Origin: Salegentibacter mishustinae
Lineage (GTDB): Bacteria > Bacteroidota > Bacteroidia > Flavobacteriales > Flavobacteriaceae
Assembly (NCBI RefSeq): GCF_002900095.1
Contig: NZ_LLKN01000002.1
Location: 2,232,001-2,296,000 of the forward strand
Length of the DNA: 64,000 nucleotides
Direction: 5' to 3'
Part shown: piece by piece, positions 8,666 through 17,946 of the stretch
How the letters are laid out: every line of letters starts with the position of its first letter
Numbering within the stretch: the stretch's first letter is position 1
The notes under the pieces: generated by a model
Told to the model about the DNA's origin: nothing
Seen by the model: the letters and a program-made list of their open reading frames with translations, nothing else
Database searches by the model: none
Position numbers and translations under genes: made by a program

Positions 8666-9130
8666 CTAGCTAGCGTTTTGTTCGGTTTCTACAAAGGCTT
8701 TAATTCTAAGACGCTCTGTACCTGCTTCTGTGTTTGCAGTTACTGTAACTGTTTTAGTTACCTGCCCGTTTCCAGAACCATTAAATTTCACCAACATTTC
8801 ACCAGTTTCTCCCGGTTGAATTGGCTCTTTAGTATAAGAAGGTACTGTACAACCACAAGTACTTCTTGCATTTGTAATTACCAATGGTGCCTGGCCGGTA
8901 TTGGTGAAAGTAAAAGTATGCTCTACATTTTTACCTTTTGGAATATTCCCAAAATCGTGTTCAGATTCTTCAAACTCCATTTTTGGATAAACGGTAGCCT
9001 GCGCATCACGCTCTGCAGCGCTTTCTACATTTTCAGCTTTTACTTTTTCTGAGGCGTTATTGTTGTTATCTTTACAAGAAGTAAATAGCAGCGCCCCCAC
9101 TGCAGCTAACATTAAGATTCCATTTTTCAT
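8666..9130 (-). CDS. DUF1573 lipoprotein
   Basis: A 154-residue protein with lipobox LLFTSCK (Cys19) and one Ig-like DUF1573 domain. The domain's hallmarks are EFEESEHDFGNIPKGKNVEH, FTFTNTGQAPLVI and RSTCGCTVPSYTKEPIQPGE. The CGC motif is typical of the family. It is anchored outside the cytoplasm with unknown function. It lies between nusB and yajC, a gene order common in this phylum. Confidence 0.9.
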   Translation of the reverse strand: MKNGILMLAAVGALLFTSCKDNNNNASEKVKAENVESAAERDAQATVYPKMEFEESEHDFGNIPKGKNVEHTFTFTNTGQAPLVITNARSTCGCTVPSYTKEPIQPGETGEMLVKFNGSGNGQVTKTVTVTANTEAGTERLRIKAFVETEQNAS

Positions 9131-9178
9131 AATAGTGAACTTTATAATTTAATTTTTAAAATTAAGAAATTTTATTCA

Positions 9179-10123
9179 TTACATAAGGCCTCGCCCTACT
9201 TTATTTAACTTATTGTCTTCCTTATATTCTTTAGATAATTTATCTAATACTCCATTTATAAAAATACTGCTTTTTGGCGTACTGTATTCTTTTGCCAGCT
9301 CCAGGTATTCGTTGATAGTAACCTTTACCGGTATTGAAGGAAATTTAAGGAATTCACAGATCGCCATTTTCATAAGGATCATATCAATTTCTGCAATTCG
9401 GTCTTTATCCCAGTTTGGGGTTTTACCCAGCATTTCTTTTGCAAGCACATCATCATTCAAATAAGTTTTTCTGAATAACTCTTTAGCAAAATCCTTGTCA
9501 TCATCATTTTTATAAAGATTCCCAAGCTTCATATTCTCAGCAGAATTCGGCTTTAATTTCTGAAGGAACTTTAAAACGGCGGTATTTACAATTGGTAAAT
9601 CGTCAATCCAGGTAAGTTTTGCATCTTCCAGGTAATCATAAAGCTTTTCATTAGGAGCGATAATTTCTTTAAAAACAGCGATGATAAACTCTTTATCTTC
9701 CTTGAAACTGGATTCGCGAGTTTCCATATAATTTTTATAGATATCGCTTTTCTTTAATGCTTCCCAGATAATCTGCACATAATCATCATCCCTTTTCCAA
9801 TGTGTTATTTTTCTTGATTCCAGGGCATCCTGTAGACTCTCATTATTTTTGAAAATCTCAAAAATAGCGTTGGAAATAAATTTTTTGTTGGGATCTTTTT
9901 CCTCGCTGGTAGCAAGGTGCTTTTGTTGAGATTTTTCTAAAAAGTTTTCGGCCTGGCCTTTCAACTCTTCAATTAGGCTTAATTGAACCAGAAAAAGATC
10001 GTACATCTCTTCCATACTCTTGAGCAGGAATTTCTCCTCGGTTCCCAGGTTGTCGTTTTGGCTTTGGTTAAAGGCGTAAAGTGACTGCATTACTTTAACC
10101 CGAATATGTCTTCTTGTCAACAT
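9179..10123 (-). CDS. nusB: Transcription antitermination factor NusB (long Bacteroidota form)
   Basis: A 314-residue protein. The N-terminus LTRRHIRVKVMQSLYAFNQS and the C-terminal half (LPIVNTAVLKF through DRIAEIDMILMKMAICEFLKFPSIPVKVTINEYLELAKEY, then SSIFINGVLDKL) are NusB. About 150 residues of charged helical sequence lie between, making it twice the length of E. coli NusB, as is usual in this phylum. NusB binds boxA RNA with NusE (S10) in rRNA antitermination. It heads the operon with the DUF1573 gene and yajC. Confidence 0.95.
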   Translation of the reverse strand: MLTRRHIRVKVMQSLYAFNQSQNDNLGTEEKFLLKSMEEMYDLFLVQLSLIEELKGQAENFLEKSQQKHLATSEEKDPNKKFISNAIFEIFKNNESLQDALESRKITHWKRDDDYVQIIWEALKKSDIYKNYMETRESSFKEDKEFIIAVFKEIIAPNEKLYDYLEDAKLTWIDDLPIVNTAVLKFLQKLKPNSAENMKLGNLYKNDDDKDFAKELFRKTYLNDDVLAKEMLGKTPNWDKDRIAEIDMILMKMAICEFLKFPSIPVKVTINEYLELAKEYSTPKSSIFINGVLDKLSKEYKEDNKLNKVGRGLM

Positions 10124-10152
10124 AAGTGTAAAAGAACTTTTTAGAATTAGAA

Positions 10153-10178
10153 AAGGCGAAAGAATATTCTTTCGCCTT
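10153..10178 (-). terminator. Terminator after leucine dehydrogenase
   Basis: A perfect 26-base palindrome with arms AAGGCGAAAGAAT, followed on the reverse strand by TTCTAATTCTAAAAAG. It lies between the dehydrogenase stop and the nusB start and probably ends the dehydrogenase transcript. Confidence 0.75.
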
Positions 10179-10205
10179 GCAAAAATACCAAACTTTTGAA
10201 ATTGA

Positions 10206-11309
10206 CTACTTCAAATTCTGATTTTTTCTATCATCAATTCGTTGTTGTGCAATTTTAAGTGCAGCAAAGTGTGAGGTCATATCATCCTTATCTGCTTTGC
10301 TTAGAATTTCTAATGTTGTATTGTAAATATTTTCTGTTTTACGCATAATTTCCTTCCTGTCGTAATTCTCAAGTTCTGCGTAAACATTTATAATTCCGCC
10401 GGCATTAATTAAGAAATCTGGAGCGTAAACAATCCCTCTTTCTCTAAGAATTTTTCCGTGAGTAAGCTCATCGGCTAGCTGGTTGTTTGCGGCACCAGCG
10501 ATTACTTTAGCTTTAATGCGCTTTACAGTTTCGTCATTAATAGTTGCACCAAGAGCGCAAGGTGCATAAATATCTACTTCGGCCCCGTATACATCAGAAC
10601 CTTCAAAAATTATAGCGCCGTACTTATCTCTTACTGCTTCCAGTCTTTCTTCATTAATATCACTGATATAAACTTTAGCACCATCCTGGGTTAAATGCTC
10701 TACAAGTGTTTCACCAACATGTCCAATCCCCTGAACTAAAACTGATTTCCCTTCAAGATCGTCACTTCCAAATTTATGCTTTGCAGATGCTTTTAAGCCC
10801 ATAAAAACACCATAAGCTGTGATTGGAGAAGGATTTCCCGCACCACCTTTATCTTCAGAAATTCCGGTTACGTATTTAGTAACTTCACGCACGGTATCCA
10901 TATCGGCAGTTTCCATTCCCACATCTTCTGCGGTGATATATTTTCCGCTTAGAGAGTCTACAAAACGTCCAAAACTCTTCATTAGTTCTGGAGTTTTTTG
11001 AGTTTTAGCGTCGCCAATAATAACAGCTTTACCACCTCCAAGATTAAGTCCTGTAATTGCACTTTTATAAGTCATCCCACGAGAAAGGCGTAAAACATCG
11101 TTTAATGCTTCCCATTCACTACTGTAGTTCCACATTCTGGTTCCTCCAAGCGCTGGTCCTAAAACCGTGTTATGGATACCAATAATTGCCTTTAAACCTG
11201 TATCTTTGTCGTTGCAAAAAACTACTTGCTCGTGGTCGTTAAAAGAGAGCTGACCGAATACTGGTGCAGACTTTTTTAGTTCATTTGCATTTAGAACATC
11301 AACTTGCAT
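10206..11309 (-). CDS. Leucine (Glu/Leu/Phe/Val-family) dehydrogenase
   Basis: A 367-residue NAD-dependent amino-acid dehydrogenase that converts branched-chain amino acids to keto acids. Seen are the substrate-binding ALGGTRMWNYSSEWEAL, the catalytic lysine loop LNLGGGKAVIIGD, the catalytic Asp region TAEDVGMETADMD, and the Rossmann motif VLVQGIGHVGETLVEHL. A further conserved stretch is YAPCALGATINDETV. Length matches leucine dehydrogenases better than the longer glutamate dehydrogenases. It could also act on valine or isoleucine. Confidence 0.92.
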   Translation of the reverse strand: MQVDVLNANELKKSAPVFGQLSFNDHEQVVFCNDKDTGLKAIIGIHNTVLGPALGGTRMWNYSSEWEALNDVLRLSRGMTYKSAITGLNLGGGKAVIIGDAKTQKTPELMKSFGRFVDSLSGKYITAEDVGMETADMDTVREVTKYVTGISEDKGGAGNPSPITAYGVFMGLKASAKHKFGSDDLEGKSVLVQGIGHVGETLVEHLTQDGAKVYISDINEERLEAVRDKYGAIIFEGSDVYGAEVDIYAPCALGATINDETVKRIKAKVIAGAANNQLADELTHGKILRERGIVYAPDFLINAGGIINVYAELENYDRKEIMRKTENIYNTTLEILSKADKDDMTSHFAALKIAQQRIDDRKNQNLK

Positions 11310-11361
11310 AACTTGTTACGTTTTATAAATTAGCGTTTTCATTTTTCTGAAAATCACTGTG

Positions 11362-11369
11362 CAAAAATA
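11362..11369 (-). promoter_or_regulatory. Possible -7 box for leucine dehydrogenase
   Basis: Reverse-strand TATTTTTG matches TAnnTTTG about 50 bases upstream of the start at 11309. No convincing -33 element was found. Confidence 0.35.
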
Positions 11370-11445
11370 AAGAATATTTCAATAAAGAGGTTTTTAAAAC
11401 GTGTTAAAATAACATATCCTCAAAATTTAGCTTTTTTACCCTTAA

Positions 11446-13203
11446 ATGAAAAACCTTAAGCACCTTAATAAATATTTCCTAAAATATAAATGGAAGCTAT
11501 TAATTGGTCTTGTGATCACAATAGTAGCCCGTATTTTCGCCCTGTATTATATTCCATTGATTGGGGATTCTACCGATGCGATAGAGCAATTTATAAATGG
11601 CGAAATAAGTACTATGGAAGTACTTAAAACCGAACTTGCAGTAAATATTGCTCTTATAATTGGAGCTACATTAATTGCAGCATTCCTTACTTTTTTAATG
11701 CGGCAAACCTTTATCGTGGTTTCCAGAGATATTGAATTTGACCTTAAAAACGAGATCTATAAACACTACCAGGAACTCTCTCTTAATTTCTATAAAAAGA
11801 ACCGTACCGGCGATTTAATGAATAGAATTAGCGAAGATGTTAGCAAAGTAAGAATGTACCTTGGGCCAGCAATTATGTATACGGTAACTACCTTTACTTC
11901 TACGGTTGTTGTTTTAATTTTTATGGTTCAGGCAGCGCCAGAACTTACTTTGTATACAGTTGCTCCACTTCCGGTTTTAGCATTTTCTATCTATAAAATT
12001 AGTGTTGCCATCCATAAACGCAGTACTGTAGTACAACAATATCTTTCCCGGCTTAACACTTTTACACAGGAAAGTTTTAGCGGAATCGCTGTTATAAAAT
12101 CCTACGGGATGGAAAAGCAGATCAACCATAATTTTGTAGATCTTGCTAATGGAAGCCGCGATAAAAACATAGACCTTGTTAAAGTACAGGCTTTCTTTTT
12201 TCCGCTTATGGTTTTATTGATTGGGATTAGTAACGTTTTGGTAATTTACGTTGGTGGTAATCAATATATAAATGGAGAAATTGAAAACATTGGGGTTATT
12301 GTAGAGTTTTTACTCTATGTAAATATGCTTACGTGGCCTATTGCCTCTATTGGTTGGGTAACTTCCTTGGTGCAACAAGCTGAAGCTTCCCAGGAACGTA
12401 TTAACGAATTCTTAAAGGAAAAACCCGAAATAACCAATAAAAAGGAGACACCAGATGAAATTCACGGTAGCATTGCATTCAAAAATGTAAGCTTCACCTA
12501 CGATGATACAAACATCACCGCACTTAAAAATGTTTCTTTTGAAGTTAAGAGTGGGGAAACACTGGCGATAATCGGGAAAACTGGTGCTGGAAAATCTACT
12601 ATTCTCGAACTTATTGGAAGATTATATGATGTGCAAAATGGAGAGATTTCCATTGACGGTAGAAACATCGAAAACCTTAATCTAGATAGTTTAAGGAATA
12701 GTATTGGCTACGTGCCACAGGATGCATTCTTATTTAGTGACTCTATTAAAAGCAATATCAAATTCGGAAAAACCAATGCCAGCGACGAGGAGATTTTTGA
12801 AGCCGCTAAAAATGCTTCGGTACATAAAAACATCATAGGCTTCAGCAAAGGTTATGATACCGTCTTGGGAGAGCGTGGGATCACACTTTCTGGCGGACAA
12901 AAGCAAAGGGTTTCTATTGCTCGTGCTATTATTCATGATCCTAAAATCTTATTGTTTGATGATTGCCTTTCAGCCGTAGATACCGAAACAGAAGAAGAAA
13001 TTCTAAATAACCTCTTTAAAATTTCAAAAGAGAAAACAACGATAATTGTAAGTCATAGAATTTCTTCAGCAAAAAATGCCGATAAAATAATTATCCTGGA
13101 AGACGGCGCCATTGTACAACAAGGCACTCATTCCCAATTATTAAACCAGCAAGGCTATTACAAAGAATTGTATGCAAAACAGTTAAATGAAAAAGAAATG
13201 TGA
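11446..13203 (+). CDS. ABC transporter, fused permease and ATPase (MdlA/YheI-like)
   Basis: A 585-residue half-transporter with six helices over residues 1-310 and a nucleotide-binding domain over about 335-580. The ATPase has Walker A IIGKTGAGKST, Q-loop YVPQDAFLFSD, signature LSGGQKQRVSIARA, Walker B ILLFDDCLSAVD and switch His IIVSHRISS. The residue after the Walker B Asp is Asp, not the catalytic Glu. That is a feature of MdlA/YheI (BmrC)-type subunits, which usually pair with a second subunit; none is adjacent here. Likely a multidrug or lipid exporter. It stands alone between divergent leucine dehydrogenase and the PUR gene. Confidence 0.9.
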   Translation: MKNLKHLNKYFLKYKWKLLIGLVITIVARIFALYYIPLIGDSTDAIEQFINGEISTMEVLKTELAVNIALIIGATLIAAFLTFLMRQTFIVVSRDIEFDLKNEIYKHYQELSLNFYKKNRTGDLMNRISEDVSKVRMYLGPAIMYTVTTFTSTVVVLIFMVQAAPELTLYTVAPLPVLAFSIYKISVAIHKRSTVVQQYLSRLNTFTQESFSGIAVIKSYGMEKQINHNFVDLANGSRDKNIDLVKVQAFFFPLMVLLIGISNVLVIYVGGNQYINGEIENIGVIVEFLLYVNMLTWPIASIGWVTSLVQQAEASQERINEFLKEKPEITNKKETPDEIHGSIAFKNVSFTYDDTNITALKNVSFEVKSGETLAIIGKTGAGKSTILELIGRLYDVQNGEISIDGRNIENLNLDSLRNSIGYVPQDAFLFSDSIKSNIKFGKTNASDEEIFEAAKNASVHKNIIGFSKGYDTVLGERGITLSGGQKQRVSIARAIIHDPKILLFDDCLSAVDTETEEEILNNLFKISKEKTTIIVSHRISSAKNADKIIILEDGAIVQQGTHSQLLNQQGYYKELYAKQLNEKEM

Positions 13204-13278
13204 AAATTTTTTGCTAGATGTTAAAAATTTTTAGATTTTTGAGCAGTACTAAACCAAAATATTTAAAGAATTTATTTT

Positions 13279-13659
13279 ATGAGCGACAAGGGAATGATGG
13301 AGAAAGAAGAAATATTCTCTAAAGTGCTGAGAGCCGGAAGAAGGACTTACTTTTTTGATGTTAGAGCAACTCGTGCTGACGATTACTACCTAACTATCAC
13401 TGAAAGCAAAAAGTTTACCAACGACGATGGTTCTTTCTTCTACAAAAAACACAAGATCTACCTTTACAAAGAGGATTTTGCCGGTTTCAATGAAATTCTG
13501 CAAGAAATGACAGATTTTATCCTGAATGAAAAAGGAGAAGAAGTAATTAGTGAACGTCACCAGAAAGATTTCAAAAAGGAATATGAAACTTCTGAAACTG
13601 GAGTAGCAGAAGGAGCATCGCCAGAAAAGTTTACCGATGTGAGTTTTGACGACATTTAA
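13279..13659 (+). CDS. PUR-family nucleic-acid-binding protein (DUF3276)
   Basis: A 126-residue protein with the bacterial PUR repeat: EEIFSKVLRAGRRTYFFDVRATRADDYYLTITESKK, then FYKKHKIYLYKEDFAGFNEILQEMTDFI. PUR domains bind single-stranded DNA or RNA and dimerise. The acidic C-terminal tail (about residue 90 onward) is typical of the Bacteroidota members. It is followed by a strong terminator. Confidence 0.92.
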   Translation: MSDKGMMEKEEIFSKVLRAGRRTYFFDVRATRADDYYLTITESKKFTNDDGSFFYKKHKIYLYKEDFAGFNEILQEMTDFILNEKGEEVISERHQKDFKKEYETSETGVAEGASPEKFTDVSFDDI

Positions 13660-13681
13660 ATTTTAGCTTCAAGATTATATA

Positions 13682-13713
13682 AAACCGTCCCGAGATATTC
13701 AGGACGGTTTTTT
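13682..13713 (+). terminator. Terminator after the PUR gene
   Basis: AAACCGTCC and GGACGGTTT enclose an 11-base loop and are followed by a T run. It lies 22 bases after the PUR stop and just before the carboxypeptidase start. Confidence 0.85.
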
Positions 13714-13741
13714 TATATTTATATCCCAAATAAAAAACCAC

Positions 13742-16264
13742 ATGCAAAAACTTCTACCTTTTCTAATTTTCTGTATTTGTTTTAACTCATTTGCACAGCA
13801 AGAATTTGAGGATCTTAGTCTCGAATATTACCTGCCTCAAGATGTAAGCTATAATGAAGAAATCCCCAAACCACAGGATGTTATTGGTTATATACCGGGA
13901 GAATGGCACGTTACCCACGATCTACTTTTAAATTATATGCGGGAACTCGCCAGGGTTTCGCCAAGAATAAGTATTGAAAACCGAGGGGAAACCTACGAGG
14001 GGCGTCCACTTATTTTACTCACTATTACTTCAAAAGAAAATCACGAAAATTTAGAGGAAATTCGCAAAAATCACCTAGCATTAACTCAAGAGAATGCCTC
14101 TTCCTTAAATGTAGAGGAAATGCCTATTGTGGTAAACCAGGGATTTTCTATTCACGGAAACGAAGCCAGCGGCTCTAACGCCGCACTTTTAGCTGCTTAT
14201 TACCTGGCTGCTGCTGAAGGTGAAGAAATAAAAGAGTTATTAGAAAATACTATAATTCTTTTTGATCCTGTCTTTAATCCCGATGGTTTGCAGCGTTTTG
14301 CTTACTGGGCTAACACCAATAAAAGCGAAAATATAAATCCCGATCCGCAAGACCGGGAATACAGCGAAGTTTGGCCAGGTGGTAGAACTAATCACTATTG
14401 GTTTGATATGAACCGCGACTGGCTGCCGGTACAGCTACCGGAATCCCAGGCTCGCATTGAAACTTTTCATAAATGGATGCCGAATATATTGACAGATCAT
14501 CACGAGATGGGCTCTAATTCCAGTTTCTTCTTCCAGCCGGGAATTCCATCGAGAACGCACCCATTAACTCCAGATCTTAACCAGGAACTTACCAAAGAAA
14601 TAGGGACTTATCACGCTGAAGCTTTTGACCAACTGGGCTCCTTTTATTATACCGAAGAAAACTATGACGATTTCTACTACGGAAAAGGTTCTACTTTCCC
14701 CGATATTAACGGAAGTATAGGAATTCTTTTTGAACAGGGAAGTTCCAGAGGCCACGCCCAGGAAACCGAAAATGGTGTCCTAACCTTTCCGTTTACAATT
14801 AGAAACCAGTTTACTGCGGCACTTTCAACCTTAGAAGCCGCTAAAAATATGCGCAAAGAAATCCTGAATTATCAGCGTAATTTTTATAAAAACGCTCGCA
14901 ATTCAGCTGAAAATGGCGCCTATGTTTTTGGAAGTAACAAAGATGCATCTGCAGCTTATGAACTGGCAAAGATCCTTGAAAAGCACAAAGTAGAAATCCA
15001 CAAATTAGAAGAGGATTTAAAAACCAATGGAGAAACTTTTAATAAGAACACGGCTTATGTAGTTCCTAAAAATCAGCGTCAACACAGGCTTGTAAAAGCA
15101 ATGTTTGAACGCCGCACCGAATTTGAAGATAGTTTATTCTACGATGTTTCGGCCTGGACGCTTCCGCTAGCCTTCAACCTGGATTTTGCTGAAGATATTA
15201 AAATGAAGAATGCGGGAGAGAAAATAGAAAAGCTCTCAAAACCGGAAATTCAAACCCTGGAAAAAAGCAGCTACGCATATGTTATGCAATGGCACGATTA
15301 CTATTCGCCCAAAGCTTTAAATATGATCCTGGAAAAAGGGCTTCGTACAAAAGTAGGCATGCAGCCTTTTACTCTGGCCGATACAGAATATGATTACGGT
15401 ACAATTCTTATCCCGGTTCAAAATCAAAAATTAGATGCAGAAAAAATGTATGAATTTCTGCAAAACGTAACCGAAAAATCTAATGTGCAAATTGATGCCA
15501 TAAACACGGGCTTAACCCAGGGTGTGAACCTTGGAAGCAACCAGTTTAAAGCACTCGAACTTGCAAAAGTAGCTTTAATTGTTGGAGACGGCATCACCCC
15601 TTACGATGCCGGGGAGATATGGCACTTATTTGACCAGCGTTACGATATGAAGATCACGAAGTTGGACACAAGGAGGTTTTCTCGCGCAGATCTAAGTCGA
15701 TATACCGATATTATTCTGCCAAACTCCTGGGGTAGTGCTTTAGAAAAAAATGATATAGAAAAACTTAAAGAATGGGTTCGTGCAGGCGGAACTTTAATTG
15801 GTTATCGCAATGCAGCACGCTTTTTTGAAAGACAAGATTTTATGGATCTGAAAATTAAAAAAGATAGTTTGGTAGCCGAAAATATTAGTTTTGAAGAACG
15901 AAGAGATTTTAGAGGCGCCCAGGGAATTGGTGGCGCTATCTTTGAAGCAAATATAGATCGCTCACACCCGGTAAATTTTGGTTACACCAATAATAAACTT
16001 GCTCTGTTTAGAAACACTACAATTTTTGTAGAAGCCGATGAACAAAGCTATAACAACCCAATTCAATACACCGAAAATCCTTTATTGAGTGGTTACATTA
16101 GCGCTCCCAGGCTAGAAGCTATTGCAGGTACAGTTCCATTTAAACATACAGGAATGGGACGCGGTAATGTAATTCTATTTACCGATAATACTAATTTCAG
16201 GGCTTTCTGGTACGGCACCAACAAATTGTTGATGAACGCTATCTTTTTTGGTGACGAAATGTAA
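13742..16264 (+). CDS. M14-family zinc carboxypeptidase, secreted
   Basis: An 840-residue exported protein with signal peptide KLLPFLIFCICFNSFAQ. The M14 domain (about residues 45-370) shows zinc ligands HGNE in QGFSIHGNEASGSNAA, the arginine/asparagine-type substrate region FDMNRDWLPVQLPESQ, and the segment LTDHHEMGSNSSFFF. The catalytic Glu lies in GILFEQGSSRGHAQE. The C-terminal half has a GATase-like fold segment (VALIVGDGITPYDAGEIWHLFDQRY; WVRAGGTLIGYRN), a combination common in flavobacterial M14 peptidases. It probably degrades peptides in the periplasm or outside the cell. Confidence 0.92.
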   Translation: MQKLLPFLIFCICFNSFAQQEFEDLSLEYYLPQDVSYNEEIPKPQDVIGYIPGEWHVTHDLLLNYMRELARVSPRISIENRGETYEGRPLILLTITSKENHENLEEIRKNHLALTQENASSLNVEEMPIVVNQGFSIHGNEASGSNAALLAAYYLAAAEGEEIKELLENTIILFDPVFNPDGLQRFAYWANTNKSENINPDPQDREYSEVWPGGRTNHYWFDMNRDWLPVQLPESQARIETFHKWMPNILTDHHEMGSNSSFFFQPGIPSRTHPLTPDLNQELTKEIGTYHAEAFDQLGSFYYTEENYDDFYYGKGSTFPDINGSIGILFEQGSSRGHAQETENGVLTFPFTIRNQFTAALSTLEAAKNMRKEILNYQRNFYKNARNSAENGAYVFGSNKDASAAYELAKILEKHKVEIHKLEEDLKTNGETFNKNTAYVVPKNQRQHRLVKAMFERRTEFEDSLFYDVSAWTLPLAFNLDFAEDIKMKNAGEKIEKLSKPEIQTLEKSSYAYVMQWHDYYSPKALNMILEKGLRTKVGMQPFTLADTEYDYGTILIPVQNQKLDAEKMYEFLQNVTEKSNVQIDAINTGLTQGVNLGSNQFKALELAKVALIVGDGITPYDAGEIWHLFDQRYDMKITKLDTRRFSRADLSRYTDIILPNSWGSALEKNDIEKLKEWVRAGGTLIGYRNAARFFERQDFMDLKIKKDSLVAENISFEERRDFRGAQGIGGAIFEANIDRSHPVNFGYTNNKLALFRNTTIFVEADEQSYNNPIQYTENPLLSGYISAPRLEAIAGTVPFKHTGMGRGNVILFTDNTNFRAFWYGTNKLLMNAIFFGDEM

Positions 16265-16333
16265 TTTTTAGTTTACATCGCGCAACCATTATGGCATTGT
16301 TGCATCTATAGAATAGAACCTATACCTTAAAAG

Positions 16334-16738
16334 ATGAAAAACTTATTTCTAATATTTCTATTTGCAACAATAACAAGCTGCTCTACCACTTTTAATAGTC
16401 CAGCAGATCTGGACAATAAAGAAATTGTCGGGAAATGGCAATTAACAGAAGCCCTTGCCGATCCCGGTGATGGAAGCGGTACCTGGCAAACAGTAGAAAA
16501 CGGTAGAACCCTGGAGTTTGATGAAAACGGAATGGTTTATTCTTCTACAAGTTTCTGTTATGGTGAGCAAATTAATGAAGCTACTTTTGATGCTTCAGAG
16601 AAGATGATCAGCTCAAATTGTGCTGACAGAAATGTTGAACTAAGCTACGAATTGAAAGAAGGTAAGTTATTTATTACTCCACATAATCCAAGATGCGCTG
16701 AAGCCTGTGGTACCAAATATAGTAAGGTGGAGAGTTAG
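16334..16738 (+). CDS. Lipocalin-like / DUF lipoprotein
   Basis: A 134-residue lipoprotein (FLFATITSCST lipobox). The motif IVGKWQLTEALADPGDGSGTW is the start of a lipocalin-like beta barrel, followed by LEFDENGMVYSSTSFCYGEQ and a Cys-containing tail HNPRCAEACGTKY. It probably sits at the outer membrane; ligand unknown. Its stop lies 3 bases from the stop of the convergent tRNA-binding protein gene, so no spacer terminator separates the two. Confidence 0.75.
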   Translation: MKNLFLIFLFATITSCSTTFNSPADLDNKEIVGKWQLTEALADPGDGSGTWQTVENGRTLEFDENGMVYSSTSFCYGEQINEATFDASEKMISSNCADRNVELSYELKEGKLFITPHNPRCAEACGTKYSKVES

Positions 16739-16741
16739 GTT

Positions 16742-17077
16742 TTATCCAACTCGCAGTCCGTTTTCTACTTTAAAATCGGGGTTTAGTAGCACGATATCGT
16801 TATCTTCTCCTACTGCCCCTAACACCAAACATTCGCTCATAATATTTGCAATTTGTTTCTTCGGAAAATTAACCACCGCTACGATTTGGCGATACAATAA
16901 TTCTTCCTTTTTATAGCGTTTGGTTATTTGAGCTGAAGTCTTTCTTTGGCCTATTTCCTCTCCAAAATCTATAAGCATTTTATACGCAGCATTTTTAGCT
17001 TCAGGAAAATCTGAAACTTCAGTAATAGTTCCAATTCGCATTTCTACTTTTTCAAAATCCTTCCAGGAAATTTCCAT
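16742..17077 (-). CDS. tRNA-binding protein, CsaA-like
   Basis: A 111-residue single OB-fold protein of the tRNA-binding (EMAP II-like) type. Hallmarks are FEKVEMRIGTITEVSDFPEAKNAAYKMLIDFG near the start, then KTSAQITKRYKKEELLYRQIVAVVNFP and AVGEDNDIVLLNPDFKVENGLRVG at the end. CsaA has been described as a secretion-related chaperone and tRNA-binding protein in Bacillus. It is convergent with the lipoprotein gene. Confidence 0.92.
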   Translation of the reverse strand: MEISWKDFEKVEMRIGTITEVSDFPEAKNAAYKMLIDFGEEIGQRKTSAQITKRYKKEELLYRQIVAVVNFPKKQIANIMSECLVLGAVGEDNDIVLLNPDFKVENGLRVG

Positions 17078-17169
17078 TATTTAATTTTTGCCTTCAATTT
17101 AGAAAAAAAGCAGATATTCCGCAGTGAATTCGTAAATTACCTGTAGCGAACCAGTGTGAAATAAAATTT

Positions 17170-17177
17170 TAATTTTG
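17170..17177 (+). promoter_or_regulatory. Possible -7 box for the thioredoxin-like gene
   Basis: TAATTTTG fits TAnnTTTG but no good -33 box is seen 19-21 bases upstream. The following leader shares blocks AGCCTCGGA and TTATCGAGTAAA with the pepT leader. Confidence 0.4.
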
Positions 17178-17232
17178 AGGAAAGCCTCGGAGCATTTAAT
17201 CCCGTTTATCGAGTAAATTTAAAAGAAAAATT

Positions 17233-17802
17233 ATGGCCAGAACTGCTTCAAATATGATCGCTTTGGGTACACCGGCACCAGATTTCAACCTCGTAGATGT
17301 AATTACAAGCAATAGGTATTCTCTTAAAGATATTAGGGGCGCTAAGGGTACATTAATTATGTTTATTAGTAACCACTGCCCTTTTGTAAAACATGTAAAC
17401 GAAGAAATAGTGCGGTTAGCTGGAGATTACCGGGTTTTAGGTTTCGGGTTTGCTGCAATTATGAGTAATGACGTGGAAAACTATCCTGCAGATCATCCAG
17501 ATAATATGAACGAGGTTGCCAGAAAACATCAGTATTCTTTTCCCTATCTCTACGATGAATCTCAGGATGTTGCAAGAGCTTATAAGGCTTCCTGTACACC
17601 AGACTTCTACCTTTTTGATGATGATTTAAAACTAATCTATCGTGGCCAATTAGACGATTCCCGCCCGGGCAATGGAATCCCAGTAAACGGGCGACATTTG
17701 CGCGATGCTATGGATGCGGTACTTTCTAATAAAAAAGTTCCGGGAAATCAAAAACCCAGTATGGGCTGTAATATTAAATGGAAGTATGCGCCGGAACCTT
17801 AA
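17233..17802 (+). CDS. Thioredoxin-fold (AhpC/TSA-type) protein
   Basis: A 189-residue cytoplasmic protein with an AhpC/TSA-like fold. It has the opening ASNMIALGTPAPDFNLVDV, the active-site stretch FISNHCPFVKHVNEEIV with a single Cys instead of CxxC, and a second Cys in YKASCTPDFYLFDDD. A C-terminal segment QKPSMGCNIKWK also carries a Cys. These features match a flavobacterial thioredoxin-family group of unknown physiological substrate. No signal peptide is present. A peroxiredoxin gene follows after 144 bases, suggesting a redox neighbourhood. Confidence 0.88.
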   Translation: MARTASNMIALGTPAPDFNLVDVITSNRYSLKDIRGAKGTLIMFISNHCPFVKHVNEEIVRLAGDYRVLGFGFAAIMSNDVENYPADHPDNMNEVARKHQYSFPYLYDESQDVARAYKASCTPDFYLFDDDLKLIYRGQLDDSRPGNGIPVNGRHLRDAMDAVLSNKKVPGNQKPSMGCNIKWKYAPEP

Positions 17803-17946
17803 ATTTCCAACTTTGTTCAGTTTCAATTACTGAAAATCACAATCAGTTAATCTTATCACAAAGCAAGTAAATCCTATTGGTTTAATAGGTTTTACTGAAT
17901 ATTATTCTTTAATTTTATAGTACGAATCACTAAAAAAGATAATATT

